From positions 2,232,001 to 2,296,000 of the forward strand of contig NZ_JAGVRK010000001.1 in NCBI RefSeq assembly GCF_018283675.1: 64,000 nucleotides of DNA. Reading direction: 5' to 3'. Every line of letters begins with the position of its first letter. Within the stretch, counting starts at the first letter, position 1. The translations under genes were made by a program, and so were the position numbers. The notes beneath the pieces were generated by a model, which had not been told where the DNA came from, made no database searches, and saw nothing but the letters and a program-made list of their open reading frames with translations. This DNA is from Metabacillus flavus. GTDB taxonomy: Bacteria; Bacillota; Bacilli; Bacillales; Bacillaceae. This document shows positions 16,816-28,269 of this stretch, piece by piece.

Positions 16816-17898
16816 TTACAGCAGCGTTTTTAATAAATCTATTATTTCACGATTTTGTTCCTCCGACCCCACTGTAATTCTCAATGACGTTGGGAACCCC
16901 AGAGCGGCCCCTGATCTGACAATATAACCGCGCTCAAGCAGCTGCTGAAACAGAGTATTTGCATCACGGCTGAAATCAATCAGGATGAAGTTTCCTTCAG
17001 AAGGATAGCAGGAAAGCTTCATTTCTTCGCAAAAAGCATAATACTGCTGCAAACCAGCTTTGTTTCGAGTTCGGCAGCTTTCGATGAATTCCTGATCATC
17101 CAGTGCTGCAAGTGCTGCAGCTTGAGCAATTCTGCTCGTGTTAAAGGGCTCTCTTGCCGGCTCAATTTTCTGCACCAGGCTTTTGCAGCCAATTCCATAT
17201 CCGATTCTCAGTGCTGCAAGTCCATAGGCTTTGGAGAAAGTCCGGAGAATCATGACATTTTCGTACGTGTGCAGAAAAGTAAGCGAATCCGGAAAATCCT
17301 CTGCTGTTACGTATTCATAATACGCTTCGTCAAGAACGACGAGCACAGAGGATGGAACCTTTTCAAGGAACGCCTCTAATCGGCTTTGATCCACATAGTT
17401 CCCTGTTGGATTATTCGGGCTGCAAACCCAGACCACCTTTGTATATTCGTCAATGGCGCCAAGCATTGCATCAAGATCGTGTTCTCCGCCTTTTAGCGGC
17501 ACCTCTCTGATTTCCGCATTTTCAATGACCGCATTATGACGGTACTGAGGGAATGTTGGAGTGGCCATGACCGTATTGGACTGATGGTCAAGCAGCGATC
17601 TGCAAATTATTTGAACAATTTCATCCGATCCATTCCCAAAAATGAGCTGATTCTTATCCACACCAAGAATAGCCGAAAGTTTTTCGCGAAGCTCAGCACT
17701 GTATCCATCCGGATACAAGGCAAGCTGGCTCAGTTCCCTTTCAATAGCCTCCTTCGCTTTAGGGGAATACCCATATGGATTCTCATTCGAAGCCAATTTT
17801 ACGATATGGTCCAAACCGTATTCTTTCTTCACTTCATCAATTGGTTTGCCCGGCTGATAAGGTTTTAAATCAAGCAGCTGGCTTTTTACTTCCATCAC
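16816..17898 (-). CDS. hisC: Histidinol-phosphate / aromatic aminotransferase
   Basis: 360 residues. A PLP-dependent class I/II aminotransferase used for both histidine synthesis (imidazole acetol phosphate) and transamination to tyrosine and phenylalanine in Bacillus. Visible: [16 protein letters not shown] near the N-terminus, [23 protein letters not shown], and [17 protein letters not shown] with the PLP Lys. It opens with GTG-ATG; the GAGAGGTG upstream fits either. It follows trpA by 13 nt, as in the B. subtilis supraoperon, which couples histidine and aromatic supply. Confidence 0.93.
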   Translation of the reverse strand: MMEVKSQLLDLKPYQPGKPIDEVKKEYGLDHIVKLASNENPYGYSPKAKEAIERELSQLALYPDGYSAELREKLSAILGVDKNQLIFGNGSDEIVQIICRSLLDHQSNTVMATPTFPQYRHNAVIENAEIREVPLKGGEHDLDAMLGAIDEYTKVVWVCSPNNPTGNYVDQSRLEAFLEKVPSSVLVVLDEAYYEYVTAEDFPDSLTFLHTYENVMILRTFSKAYGLAALRIGYGIGCKSLVQKIEPAREPFNTSRIAQAAALAALDDQEFIESCRTRNKAGLQQYYAFCEEMKLSCYPSEGNFILIDFSRDANTLFQQLLERGYIVRSGAALGFPTSLRITVGSEEQNREIIDLLKTLL

Positions 17899-17911
17899 AA
17901 AACACCTCTCC

Positions 17912-18712
17912 CTAGACAGTTTGAACGAAAGATCTGGCGAAGGCCTCTATCTTTTGAAGGGCTTCATCACGGTCAGCTTTAGAAATAAGCTGATCATGAA
18001 GCTCTTCCACTTGGCGAATAATAGAGCTTCCTACTACAACACCATCACCGGCTTCATTCATTTTTCTGGCCTGCTCACCGGAGGAAATCCCAAATCCCAC
18101 TGCCACTGGAATCGGTGAGACAGCTTTCACCTCTTTAATGAAATTAAAAACGTTTTGATCAAACTCTTTTCGCTCTCCTGTTACCCCGAGAGAAGAAACA
18201 CAGTACAGGAACCCTTCAGATGCCTCCGCAATTTTCTTCAAGCGGGAAGAAGAAGTCGGGGCAACCATAGAGATGAAATAAAGATTTTCAGCTTTGCAGC
18301 GTGTGCGGATCCGTTGATTTTCTTCAAACGGCAAATCCGGAATGAGCAGACCATCCACGTTATTTTCGCGCATTAAAGCGAAAAAGTTCTCTTCCCCTAA
18401 TTGTAACACAGGATTGTAATAAGTGAACAGGATGACAGGAATCTCTACTCCATTTTCCCTCATTTTGGGCACAAGTTCCATCGCTTTTACAATATTCATC
18501 CCCTGTTTCAGCGCCCTTCCTGAAGCACGCTGAATAACAGGGCCGTCCGCAAGCGGATCAGAGTAAGGAATACCAAGTTCGATCGCTGATGCTCCAGCAT
18601 TTTGGAGAGATAAAGCAAGGGCAATCGTTGCTTCTGCATCCGGGTCACCTGCTGTGATAAAAGGAATGAAAAGTTTTTTATTTTGCTCCATTAGAGATTG
18701 AAAGTAATTCAT
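17912..18712 (-). CDS. trpA: Tryptophan synthase alpha subunit
   Basis: 266 residues, a TIM barrel cleaving indole-3-glycerol phosphate to indole. The family signatures are ITAGDPDAE and [19 protein letters not shown] (catalytic Glu and Asp), and the phosphate loop is [10 protein letters not shown]. The gene overlaps trpB by 35 nt, so translation is probably coupled with the beta subunit, its channel partner. Confidence 0.97.
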   Translation of the reverse strand: MNYFQSLMEQNKKLFIPFITAGDPDAEATIALALSLQNAGASAIELGIPYSDPLADGPVIQRASGRALKQGMNIVKAMELVPKMRENGVEIPVILFTYYNPVLQLGEENFFALMRENNVDGLLIPDLPFEENQRIRTRCKAENLYFISMVAPTSSSRLKKIAEASEGFLYCVSSLGVTGERKEFDQNVFNFIKEVKAVSPIPVAVGFGISSGEQARKMNEAGDGVVVGSSIIRQVEELHDQLISKADRDEALQKIEAFARSFVQTV

Positions 18713-19901
18713 CTTGATCCACTTCTCCTTTCAAAGCTTTCATAAGGGTATGAACATCTTTATCTCCGCGCCCGGACAAGCATACCAGGATGGACTGTTC
18801 CGGGGACATCGTTTCAGCAATTATAAAGGCCTTCGCCAAAGCATGCGCTGATTCTATGGCTGCCAGCAGACCTTCTTCTTTCGCAGTCCTATGGAGCGCA
18901 TCGAGTGCTTCCTGATCTGTAGCGGAAATATACTGAACTCTTCCTGTGTCTGCCAGATGGGCATGTTCAGGACCGACACCCGGATAATCAAGCCCTGCTG
19001 AGATGGAATACGGTTCTATGATTTGTCCAAATTCGTCCTGAATTAAATAAGTTAAGGATCCGTGGATCACTCCATTCGTTCCTTTTGTAATTGTCGCAGC
19101 ATGAAGCGGAGTATCAATTCCTTTTCCGGCCGCTTCCACCCCAATTAGTTCCACTTCATCATTAAGGAAAGGATGGAACATGCCGATTGCATTGCTCCCG
19201 CCTCCTACACACGCAATCACTTTATCAGGCAATCCTCCCGTTCTTTCGGCAAATTGCTTTTTTGATTCCTCCCCTATTACCTTTTGAAAATCTCTGACTA
19301 TCATAGGATAAGGGTGGGGACCTACTACAGACCCGATCATATAAAAATGGTCTTCACAATGCTGGACCCAGTACCTGATTGCTTCATTAGTTGCATCCTT
19401 CAATGTCTTACTCCCTGAATGGACAGGGACCACTTCAGCTCCGAGCAATTCCATTCTGAAGACATTCAGCTGCTGCCTCTCAACATCTTCAGCACCCATG
19501 AACACTTTGCATTTCATACCAAATTTTGCAGCGACCGTAGCAGCAGCGACTCCATGCTGGCCTGCACCTGTTTCTGCGATAAGCTGATTCTTGCCCATAC
19601 GTTTTGCAAGCAGCGCCTGTCCGATTGCATTATTAATTTTGTGTGCACCTGTATGATTCAGATCTTCACGTTTCAAATAGATGGACGCTCCGCCTATTGA
19701 TTTCGTAAGGTTTTCAGCGAATGTCAACGCTGTAGGTCTTCCTGAGTATTCCTTAAGGAGGCGAACATATTCCTCTCCGAATGCAGGGTCAGCCGCCGCA
19801 TCCCGGTAGGCATTTTCAAGCTCTTCAAGCGGTTCCATTAACGTCTCGGGAACAAATTTCCCTCCAAAATCTCCATATCTTCCTTTAATGTCCGGATACA
19901 T
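18678..19901 (-). CDS. trpB: Tryptophan synthase beta subunit
   Basis: 407 residues. Condenses indole with serine using PLP. Visible: [15 protein letters not shown] at the N-terminus, [15 protein letters not shown] with the PLP Lys, [11 protein letters not shown], and the phosphate-binding [11 protein letters not shown] start at 19901 ([10 protein letters not shown]); the longer frame to 19922 adds seven residues overlapping trpF and not found in the family. Overlaps trpF by 17 nt and trpA by 35 nt. Confidence 0.97.
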   Translation of the reverse strand: MYPDIKGRYGDFGGKFVPETLMEPLEELENAYRDAAADPAFGEEYVRLLKEYSGRPTALTFAENLTKSIGGASIYLKREDLNHTGAHKINNAIGQALLAKRMGKNQLIAETGAGQHGVAAATVAAKFGMKCKVFMGAEDVERQQLNVFRMELLGAEVVPVHSGSKTLKDATNEAIRYWVQHCEDHFYMIGSVVGPHPYPMIVRDFQKVIGEESKKQFAERTGGLPDKVIACVGGGSNAIGMFHPFLNDEVELIGVEAAGKGIDTPLHAATITKGTNGVIHGSLTYLIQDEFGQIIEPYSISAGLDYPGVGPEHAHLADTGRVQYISATDQEALDALHRTAKEEGLLAAIESAHALAKAFIIAETMSPEQSILVCLSGRGDKDVHTLMKALKGEVDQDELLSISNGAK

Positions 19902-20538
19902 AATCAAACACCCTCTTCTCAAAATTTTTCAGCAATCTTTCATCCTTGATGCCATTCCGTTCAACTCCGCTCGCAAGGTCTATTCCTGCGGGATCGATTT
20001 TCAAGAGATCTATTACATTGTCCGGGCTGACCCCCCCTGCAATGAAACAGGGTTTGCCCATCTGCTCAGCTTGCTTTATATAACTTCCCGCTAATGACCA
20101 GTCAAAGGACACTCCCGTTCCGCCCCATGACCCCTTTACACTGCTGTCGATTAAAAATACATCTGCGGCCGGTCCATAATGAGCCATCTTTCTAAGCGCA
20201 GACTCACCGTGCCTGATCGCTTTCCATATTTCCTGACCATTCCTCTGTTTAAATTCTTCCAGCAAAGAAAGTGGTTCTTCTCCATGAAATTGAACAGCAT
20301 CCAAATTTAAAATGCGGCATGCTTCCTCAACCTCCCCCAAAGTTGGATTCACAAATACTCCGACATGCTTCTTACCGTTTTTTCCAAACTCATCCATCCA
20401 TTCTTTAACTTCAGATGGTTCGGTTCTCCGTTTGCTTTCAGCGAAAATAAACCCAATGCAGTCCGCTTCTGAGCGGCTTGAAAGTCTGTAATCCTCTCTG
20501 TTTTTATTGCCGCAATACTTAAGGAGCGGACGCTTCAT
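19885..20538 (-). CDS. trpF: Phosphoribosylanthranilate isomerase
   Basis: 217 residues, a TIM barrel carrying out the Amadori rearrangement of PRA to CdRP. Visible: [11 protein letters not shown], where the catalytic Cys normally sits, [30 protein letters not shown], and the phosphate-site segments [11 protein letters not shown] and [12 protein letters not shown] overlaps the trpC stop by 4 nt. Usual length for a monofunctional enzyme. Confidence 0.96.
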   Translation of the reverse strand: MKRPLLKYCGNKNREDYRLSSRSEADCIGFIFAESKRRTEPSEVKEWMDEFGKNGKKHVGVFVNPTLGEVEEACRILNLDAVQFHGEEPLSLLEEFKQRNGQEIWKAIRHGESALRKMAHYGPAADVFLIDSSVKGSWGGTGVSFDWSLAGSYIKQAEQMGKPCFIAGGVSPDNVIDLLKIDPAGIDLASGVERNGIKDERLLKNFEKRVFDYVSGH

Positions 20539-21293
20539 TCCGCTTCACCAAACAGATTTTTCACGGCTATCCCCTGGTCTTGATGCCTCATCAGCGATTC
20601 GCCAACCAATACGGCATGTGCTCCATATTCTTTAACTAAATCAAGATCGGCTTTTGTATGAATTCCGCTTTCGCTTACTAATAATGAACCCTCTGGGATA
20701 TATCCTATAAAGTCCCCTGCTCTTCTGATGTCTGTCTGAAATGTGGTCAAGTCACGGTTGTTCACACCAATCAGCTCCGGCGTGATCTCTTTTAAAATTC
20801 TCTCAAGAATCTGAACAGAATGGACTTCTACTAAAGCATCCATCCCGCGCTCTCTTGCATGATGATACAGCTCCGCAAGGAAGGAAGGATCCAGCGCTTC
20901 TCCAATAAGAAGAATGGCATCAGCCCCGATAAGATCAGATTCTTCTACTTGAACGTGATCGACGATAAAATCCTTCCTCAGCACAGGCAGGCTCGTTTCA
21001 CGCTTCGCAAGACTCAAATAGCTGTTTTCCCCTTTAAAAAATTTGCTGTCTGTCAGCACAGATAAACAGTCGGCCCCTCCAAGCTCATATTGTTTTGCAT
21101 GAATTCCGGGAGAAAAAAGATCTTTTATAATCCCTTTTGAAGGGGATGCCTTCTTCACTTCTGAAATCAGTCCGATCGATCGATTCGGGTTTTTTAGCGC
21201 TTGATAAAACGGCCGTTTTGGGAGCATTTGATCCTCAGGTTTCTGATAGGCAAGGATTTCTGTTTTTTTATGGTCAAGGATTTGGCTAAGCAT
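20535..21293 (-). CDS. trpC: Indole-3-glycerol phosphate synthase
   Basis: 252 residues. Cyclises CdRP to indole-3-glycerol phosphate. Visible: EVKKASPSKGII with the catalytic Lys, LRKDFIVDHVQ, LVEVHS, GVNNRDLTTF and SESGIHTKADL. AAAGGAGGAG precedes ATG 21293, which overlaps the trpD stop by 8 nt. Monofunctional, not fused to trpF. Confidence 0.97.
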   Translation of the reverse strand: MLSQILDHKKTEILAYQKPEDQMLPKRPFYQALKNPNRSIGLISEVKKASPSKGIIKDLFSPGIHAKQYELGGADCLSVLTDSKFFKGENSYLSLAKRETSLPVLRKDFIVDHVQVEESDLIGADAILLIGEALDPSFLAELYHHARERGMDALVEVHSVQILERILKEITPELIGVNNRDLTTFQTDIRRAGDFIGYIPEGSLLVSESGIHTKADLDLVKEYGAHAVLVGESLMRHQDQGIAVKNLFGEAE

Positions 21294-22302
21294 ATTTCTC
21301 CTCCTTTTTCATCTGCAGCCTCTCAAGCTGTACAAGTGCCTTTCCGGATATGAGGGCTTGTTTGGATAAGCGGACGCCTTCTTTCAGGCTGCCGGAATAT
21401 CCGGCTGTATAAAGGGCAGCGCCTGCATTTAAGGAAATAATGTCTTTTACGGCTTCAGGCCCTTTATTTTGGAATGCCTGGCATATAAGCGAGGCGCTTT
21501 CCTGCGGATTGGCTGCTTTCAAGTCAAGCGGATTCCCGCGCTTCATTCCAAATTCTTCAGGAGATATCGTATATCGTGAAATCTTTCCGCCCCTAACCTC
21601 CAAGACATACGTTTCATCTGTAATCGTGATTTCGTCAAGTCCGTCTGCTCCTGTTACCAGTAGGGCATGTTCTGTTCCAAGCTCACATATCGCTTTAGCC
21701 ATTAATTCAGCATACCGATCTGAGAATACCCCAATCACCTGCCTTGAAGCATTCGCCGGATTAGCTAACGGCCCAAGAAGATTAAAAGCAGTTCTAAATC
21801 CAATTTCCTTTCTCGGGTTAACTGCATGCTTCATCGACGTATGGTACAGAGGGGCAAACAGAAATCCCATGTGATTTTTTTCAACTTCTGCCGCCGCCTC
21901 CTGAGGGGATTCCAGAGGCTTGATCCCTAATTCTTCCAGTACATCAGCACTCCCGCTCTTGGAGGTGAAGGAACGGTTTCCATGTTTGGCTACTTTCACT
22001 CCGAAAGATGAAGCTGCAATGGCAGCAGACGTTGATATGTTAAAGGTCGAGGCGTGATCGCCGCCCGTTCCGCATGTATCAACGGCACTCTCCAGTCCTT
22101 GGATAACAATCATTTTTTCTTTCATCGCCTCAGTAAAGCCGATGATTTCTTCCACGGTTTCTCCTCTTACTCTTAGAATGGATAAAAAACTGGCAATCTG
22201 GCTTGGTGTTGCTTGCCCCTCCATAATTTCAAGCATGGCCTCTTTCGCTTCAAGTCTCGTAAAACGTCTACCTTCAACGGCTCGTGATAGAATGTTTTTC
22301 AT
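21286..22302 (-). CDS. trpD: Anthranilate phosphoribosyltransferase
   Basis: 338 residues. Transfers the phosphoribosyl group of PRPP to anthranilate. Visible: DTCGTGGDHASTFNIS (PRPP site), KHGNRSFTSKSGSADVLE, NPRKEIGFRTAFNLLGPLANP. The start at 22302 ([10 protein letters not shown]) is preceded by AAGGAGGTCCGAC; a longer frame to 22320 has no ribosome binding site. Overlaps trpE by 29 nt. Confidence 0.97.
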   Translation of the reverse strand: MKNILSRAVEGRRFTRLEAKEAMLEIMEGQATPSQIASFLSILRVRGETVEEIIGFTEAMKEKMIVIQGLESAVDTCGTGGDHASTFNISTSAAIAASSFGVKVAKHGNRSFTSKSGSADVLEELGIKPLESPQEAAAEVEKNHMGFLFAPLYHTSMKHAVNPRKEIGFRTAFNLLGPLANPANASRQVIGVFSDRYAELMAKAICELGTEHALLVTGADGLDEITITDETYVLEVRGGKISRYTISPEEFGMKRGNPLDLKAANPQESASLICQAFQNKGPEAVKDIISLNAGAALYTAGYSGSLKEGVRLSKQALISGKALVQLERLQMKKEEKYA

Positions 22303-23812
22303 GTCGGACCTCCTTGCCAAAATGATCGTTTGCCAGTTCGATTGCTTGAATCAATGCGCTTGCCTTGCTTCTCGTTTCCTCATACTCGTTTTCCGGTATG
22401 GAATCAGCGACAATACCTGCTCCCGCCTGTACATAAGCCTTATTGCCCTTTACTACAGCTGTGCGGATGGCAATGCATGAATCAATATTGCCGTCGAACC
22501 CTATATAAGCAATACTCCCGGCATATTGATTTCTAGGAGTGGGCTCAAGCTCCTGCAGGATTTCCATCGCCCTCACTTTTGGTGCTCCGGAAACCGTACC
22601 TGCAGGGAACGAAGCAAGCAATGCATCAGTCGGATGAATATCCTCCCTCAGATGTCCGGTCACCTTGGAAAGCAAGTGCATAACATGTGAAAAATACGTC
22701 AGTTCCATATAGTTTTCGGTTTTTACAGAATGATAGGCTGCCACTCTGCCAATATCATTTCTTGCAAGGTCAACAAGCATCAGATGTTCTGCCTTTTCTT
22801 TTTCATCAGCGAGAAGGCTTTCTGCCAGGACAGCATCCTCCTGCTCATTCCTGCCCCTCTTCCTTGTGCCGGCAATCGGATGAATTTCCAAATGGCCGTT
22901 TTGAACATGAATCAATCGTTCAGGAGAGCTTCCTACGATTTCGATGCCGTCTAATTTCAAATAAAAAAGATAGGGAGAAGGATTAACCTTCCGCAGGATT
23001 CTGTATAAATCAAATCCATTTGCCTGAATCGGGACTTCGAATCTTTGGGAAAGGACTGTTTGAAAAACATCTCCGGAAGCAATATATTTTTTTATTTTCC
23101 GGACTTTTTCAATGAATTCTTCTTTTTCCATGTTCGATTGGACCTCATCGAAACGGACGTTTGACCTTTGATCATAGCTTAAAAACATTTCTTTCAGCGG
23201 CTTTTTCTCTTCCAGCTCCTGCAAAAGACTTTTTATTTTTGCTTCTGCTTTTTGATACCGGGAGGTGAGCTCTGCTTCCTCTTCCTTTCCGTTCAAAAAG
23301 GAAAATTCGATAATGTACAGCTGATTCTCGGTATGATCGAGCGCTATATATGTGCTGCATACAGCAAGGCTGCAAACCGGCTCTGCTGGATTCAATCCGG
23401 GATGCTTTTTAACTTTTTCAAAAAGACTGACGGAATCATATCCGATGCAGCCAACCGCTCCTCCCTTAAATGGGATGGGAAGCTCGGGCAGCTTAATTTG
23501 AAGTGATTCATCAAGGTGCTTGAACAAGTCTGAAAAACTGGAAGACTCATATTTACTTGATCCGTTTTTCTCACGGATAATAAATACACCTCGTCTTTCT
23601 TCTATGGTCAAGACAGTATTTAGCCCAATAAAGGAATAATTGGACCAGCTGGATTCACGATCGCTGCTTTCCAGTATATAGACCGCCTGTTTTTCTAAAG
23701 CATTAAAAATTTGAATGGGAGTTAATGTATCGATTTTGTAGGTGTGGACGACCGGAATTGTCCGGAAGTCTTTTGCATCATGTAAAAATGAGGTTAAATC
23801 TGAATGGTTCAT
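22274..23812 (-). CDS. trpE: Anthranilate synthase component I
   Basis: 512 residues. Converts chorismate plus ammonia or glutamine to anthranilate. Visible: the N-terminal allosteric tryptophan pocket element [17 protein letters not shown], and the catalytic half with [41 protein letters not shown] and [16 protein letters not shown]. The start at 23812 (MNHSDLTSF) has a textbook GAGGAGGAAACAGG site; the open frame upstream to 23980 is the attenuator leader, not protein. No trpG lies next to it; Bacillus normally keeps that subunit in the folate operon. First gene of trpEDCFBA. Confidence 0.97.
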   Translation of the reverse strand: MNHSDLTSFLHDAKDFRTIPVVHTYKIDTLTPIQIFNALEKQAVYILESSDRESSWSNYSFIGLNTVLTIEERRGVFIIREKNGSSKYESSSFSDLFKHLDESLQIKLPELPIPFKGGAVGCIGYDSVSLFEKVKKHPGLNPAEPVCSLAVCSTYIALDHTENQLYIIEFSFLNGKEEEAELTSRYQKAEAKIKSLLQELEEKKPLKEMFLSYDQRSNVRFDEVQSNMEKEEFIEKVRKIKKYIASGDVFQTVLSQRFEVPIQANGFDLYRILRKVNPSPYLFYLKLDGIEIVGSSPERLIHVQNGHLEIHPIAGTRKRGRNEQEDAVLAESLLADEKEKAEHLMLVDLARNDIGRVAAYHSVKTENYMELTYFSHVMHLLSKVTGHLREDIHPTDALLASFPAGTVSGAPKVRAMEILQELEPTPRNQYAGSIAYIGFDGNIDSCIAIRTAVVKGNKAYVQAGAGIVADSIPENEYEETRSKASALIQAIELANDHFGKEVRHEKHSITSR

Positions 23813-23927
23813 TCCTGTTTCCTCCTCTAAATTTGCAGAGGAGAATGGGATGAGTCGGAGGTTTTTTGACCGGCTATGCATTTTGGGTATGCCTAATAAC
23901 ATAAGCATCTCGCCTATAACAAAATAA

Positions 23928-23957
23928 GCCCAAAAACACACACGTGTGTCCTTGGGC
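23928..23957 (-). terminator. trp leader attenuator (Rho-independent terminator)
   Basis: On the minus strand, GCCCAAgGACACAC/GTGTGTttTTGGGC followed by TTATTTTGTT. It lies between the TRAP site and trpE. It should form when TRAP-tryptophan is bound and be replaced by an antiterminator otherwise. Confidence 0.85.
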
Positions 23958-23990
23958 AGCATAGTCCGAATCATATACAAGAAAGTGATT

Positions 23991-24065
23991 CCTCAGCTAT
24001 ACTCAATCATTCTCAGCTACCCTAAACTCTTCTCTGCTCTTGCTCTCAACTAATTACTCTCTTGA
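23991..24065 (-). promoter_or_regulatory. TRAP-binding (G/T)AG triplet array in the trp leader
   Basis: The RNA sense strand carries 11-12 GAG or TAG triplets, mostly spaced by two bases: for example AAGAGCAGAGAAGAG, then TTTAGGGTAGCTGAG, then TTGAGTATAGCTGAG. This is the known layout for wrapping RNA round the 11-subunit TRAP ring encoded by mtrB, which is present at 30956-31183. Confidence 0.92.
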
Positions 24066-24076
24066 ACTTATTGAAT

Positions 24077-24105
24077 ATTCTAGTACGTATGCGATTCTAT
24101 GTCAA
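24077..24105 (-). promoter_or_regulatory. Sigma-A promoter of the trp operon
   Basis: Minus strand TTGACA (24100-24105), 17-nt spacer, TAGAAT (24077-24082): an excellent match. It lies just after the aroH stop and starts the leader a few bases before the first TRAP triplet. Confidence 0.85.
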
Positions 24106-24116
24106 CGCTGAAGGGT

Positions 24117-24485
24117 TTACTGCGATTGAATCAAATCCGGTCTTAGCACTACAGCCCCTTCTAAATAAACATGCTGTACATGATCCTGCTTCAATTCTGT
24201 ATCAACGTTCATCATAACGCGAATGCATTTTTCCAAGGCTCCAGGGACGTCTATTTCTGCCATGCACATAACCGGTACATGCTTCCATCCATCCAATTCC
24301 CTTAGTGCCTTTGCAGGAAACGCAGCATCAAGATCCTTCGTTGCCGTAATAATGACACTTGATACCTTTTCAGGAACGATATTATTATCTGTGGCTATTT
24401 TTCTGAAAAGCTGTTCAGAGACGGCCCAAATCGATTCTTTTGTATTGTCAGGAGATGTCGTAGCGCCTCTAATTCCTCTTATCAA
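24117..24485 (-). CDS. aroH: Chorismate mutase AroH
   Basis: 122 residues. A trimeric AroH-type chorismate mutase converting chorismate to prephenate. Visible: MIRGIRGATTSPDN at the N-terminus with the active-site Arg, the KVSSVIITATKDLDAAFPAKA region, and MCMAEIDVPGALEKCIRV with catalytic Cys, Glu and Arg positions. It starts with TTG at 24485 behind AAAGGAGGAGA and overlaps the aroB stop by 4 nt. Third gene of aroF-aroB-aroH. Confidence 0.95.
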   Translation of the reverse strand: MIRGIRGATTSPDNTKESIWAVSEQLFRKIATDNNIVPEKVSSVIITATKDLDAAFPAKALRELDGWKHVPVMCMAEIDVPGALEKCIRVMMNVDTELKQDHVQHVYLEGAVVLRPDLIQSQ

Positions 24486-25570
24486 ACAATCTCCTCCTTT
24501 CGAAATTCTTCCAGCAAGGCTTGAAGTCTTTCAGGAAGATAGGAATGGATAACAGGTGTTCCGATTTCTTTCAAAAGCACCATATTCACTTTGCCTGATG
24601 CCGTCTTTTTATCAGCGAGCATAAAATTCATCAGTATTTCTGAAGTTAGCTCTTCCGGAACAGCCGCCGGAAATCCAATTTCTTCAAACCAAGTCTTCAG
24701 CTTAGTAAAAGACAGGTCTGCACCCAGCTCTTTTTCACTTAGCCAAACAGCAAAAAGCATTCCTGCTGCTACTGCATCCCCATGCGTTATTCTGCCATAG
24801 CCAAGCGCTGCTTCAATAGCATGGCCCAGGGTGTGTCCGAAATTCAAATAAGCTCTTACACCCGTTTCCTTTTCATCCTGAGAAACGATGTCTGCTTTAA
24901 TTTTTATCCCCTCAGTGATCATCCGGACAAGCTGGTCTTCATTTGGATTCATAACCGCAGAAAGATCTTTTTTCAGCCAGGAAAGAAAAGATGCATCAGC
25001 AATCATAGCATGCTTGATTACTTCAGCCATCCCTGATCGCATTTCGGCAGCAGGAAGACTTGCTAAAAACTGCGGTTCAAAAAAAACGGCCTTTGGCTGG
25101 TAAAAAGCACCGATCATGTTTTTGCCTTTTGGATGATTAATAGCCGTTTTGCCTCCGACAGCGCTGTCATGGGCAAGCAAGGTGGTGGGAATCTGAACAA
25201 AAGGAATTCCCCTCATAAAGGTAGCGGCAGCAAATCCTGCAAGGTCTCCTACAACCCCGCCTCCGAGTGCTGCAACCATGCTTTTCCTGTCCAAGCCTTT
25301 TTCCAGTGCGTACGTAAGGATAGCATAATACTGTTCAAAGGATTTTGCTGCTTCCCCGCTCTGGACTACAAACACCTCTACAGGAGAAATGGTTTCAAGC
25401 CTTTCTTTCACAAATTCCCCATAAAGCCGGTGTACGGTATCATCTGTAATCAGCAGTATTTTTTTGGGAGCTCCTCCCCCATCAGCCAGCACCTTTTCCA
25501 AGGAGTCAAGCGACCCGTTTCCAATTAAAACAGGATAAGGGGTTTCTGCTGCTACGGTTACCGATTTCAT
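24482..25570 (-). CDS. aroB: 3-dehydroquinate synthase
   Basis: 362 residues. NAD- and metal-dependent cyclisation of DAHP to 3-dehydroquinate, step two of the shikimate pathway. Visible: AALGGGVVGDLAGFAAATFMRG, PTTLLAHDSAVGGKTAIN, GMAEVIKHAM, FGHTLGHAIE with metal His, and HGDAVAAGM. The ATG overlaps the aroF stop by one base (TAATG), so translation is coupled. Usual length. Confidence 0.97.
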   Translation of the reverse strand: MKSVTVAAETPYPVLIGNGSLDSLEKVLADGGGAPKKILLITDDTVHRLYGEFVKERLETISPVEVFVVQSGEAAKSFEQYYAILTYALEKGLDRKSMVAALGGGVVGDLAGFAAATFMRGIPFVQIPTTLLAHDSAVGGKTAINHPKGKNMIGAFYQPKAVFFEPQFLASLPAAEMRSGMAEVIKHAMIADASFLSWLKKDLSAVMNPNEDQLVRMITEGIKIKADIVSQDEKETGVRAYLNFGHTLGHAIEAALGYGRITHGDAVAAGMLFAVWLSEKELGADLSFTKLKTWFEEIGFPAAVPEELTSEILMNFMLADKKTASGKVNMVLLKEIGTPVIHSYLPERLQALLEEFRKEEIV

Positions 25571-26742
25571 TAAAATTCCCTCGCACGCTGGCGCATTTTT
25601 TCAGCATTTTCCCGGATTAAATCCATACGGTCCTGACCAAATTGCTCTGTTATTGCCGCTGCTAACTCCCATGCAACTACAGCCTCAGCAACAACGCTTG
25701 CAGCAGGAACAGCACAGCTGTCAGATCGTTCTATACTAGCTGAAAAAGCCTCTTTCGTTTCAATATCGACGCTTTGCAGAGGTTTATACAAAGTCGGAAT
25801 CGGCTTCATGACACCCCTTGCGATAATTGGCATACCAGTCGTCATACCGCCTTCGAGTCCTCCAAGACGATTCGTCTTCCGGTAGTACCCCCGATCCTCA
25901 TCCCAGGCAATTTCATCATGAACCTGGCTTCCAAACAGTCTTCCCGCCTCAAAACCAATGCCGATTTCAGCGCCTTTAAAAGCATTTATACTCATAATCG
26001 CCGCAGCAATTTTCGCATCCAATTTCCGGTCATAATGAACATAGCTTCCTACACCCGGAGGCATACCCTCTGCGACTACTTCTACTATTCCTCCGATGGA
26101 ATCGCCATTTTCTTTTGCCTGGTCGATTGCTTCCATCATTTTAACTGCAGCCTTTTCATCCGCACAGCGGACTGGAGAATCTTCCGTTTTAGCAATTAAT
26201 TCATCTACGCTCGAGAAGGGTGAATGTTCAGACCGAATTCCGCCAATTTCAAGCACATGGCCGGCAATTTTAATCCCGCAGTCTTCCAGAATTCTCTTTG
26301 CCACTGCTCCAGCAGCTACCCTGACCGTTGTTTCTCTTGCAGAAGATCGTTCCAGCACATTTCTCATATCACGGTGCCCGTATTTAATAGCTCCATTTAA
26401 ATCGGCATGACCGGGTCTTGGGCGGCTGATCTGCCGCTTTACTTCCAATTCTTCACTTTCTTCTATTGGCTCAGCACCCATAATTTTCGTCCAATGCTTC
26501 CAGTCTTTATTTTCAACTATTAAAGCAATGGGAGAACCCAGCGTCTTCCCGTGCCGCACACCGCCGGCAATAAAGACCTGATCCTTTTCAATTTGCATTC
26601 TCCTGCCTCTGCCGTGCCCTTTTTGTCTGCGGGCTAAATCTTTGTTGATGTCTTCCGCAGTCAGGTGCAGACCTGCCGGAATCCCCTCAAGAATAGCAGT
26701 CAGCTGCGGTCCATGTGACTCACCAGATGTTAAATATCTCAT
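25570..26742 (-). CDS. aroF: Chorismate synthase
   Basis: 390 residues; named aroF in B. subtilis and aroC elsewhere. Converts EPSP to chorismate with reduced FMN. Visible: [61 protein letters not shown], and [26 protein letters not shown] precedes the ATG. First gene of the aroF-aroB-aroH transcript, about 90 nt downstream of cheR. Confidence 0.97.
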   Translation of the reverse strand: MRYLTSGESHGPQLTAILEGIPAGLHLTAEDINKDLARRQKGHGRGRRMQIEKDQVFIAGGVRHGKTLGSPIALIVENKDWKHWTKIMGAEPIEESEELEVKRQISRPRPGHADLNGAIKYGHRDMRNVLERSSARETTVRVAAGAVAKRILEDCGIKIAGHVLEIGGIRSEHSPFSSVDELIAKTEDSPVRCADEKAAVKMMEAIDQAKENGDSIGGIVEVVAEGMPPGVGSYVHYDRKLDAKIAAAIMSINAFKGAEIGIGFEAGRLFGSQVHDEIAWDEDRGYYRKTNRLGGLEGGMTTGMPIIARGVMKPIPTLYKPLQSVDIETKEAFSASIERSDSCAVPAASVVAEAVVAWELAAAITEQFGQDRMDLIRENAEKMRQRAREF

Positions 26743-26835
26743 CGGCGGACTCTCCCTTCAACGCGTTAACGCTTTTATGTATAAATTGATTATAAGACAC
26801 TATACCATAAATTTTTTATAAAAAGTAGCATCAGC

Positions 26836-28172
<1,337 letters not shown>

Positions 28173-28269
28173 AATTCTCCACCCCGTCAAATTATGTATG
28201 GGTTTTCATTTACCCTTTAGAATCGTACCATTTTTACTATCAATTTACAATCAGGAGTGGAGAAATGAA

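Noticed and set aside
23813-23980. 56-codon N-terminal extension of TrpE.
   Set aside because: It covers the attenuator hairpin; TrpE homology and the GAGGAGG site both place the start at 23812.
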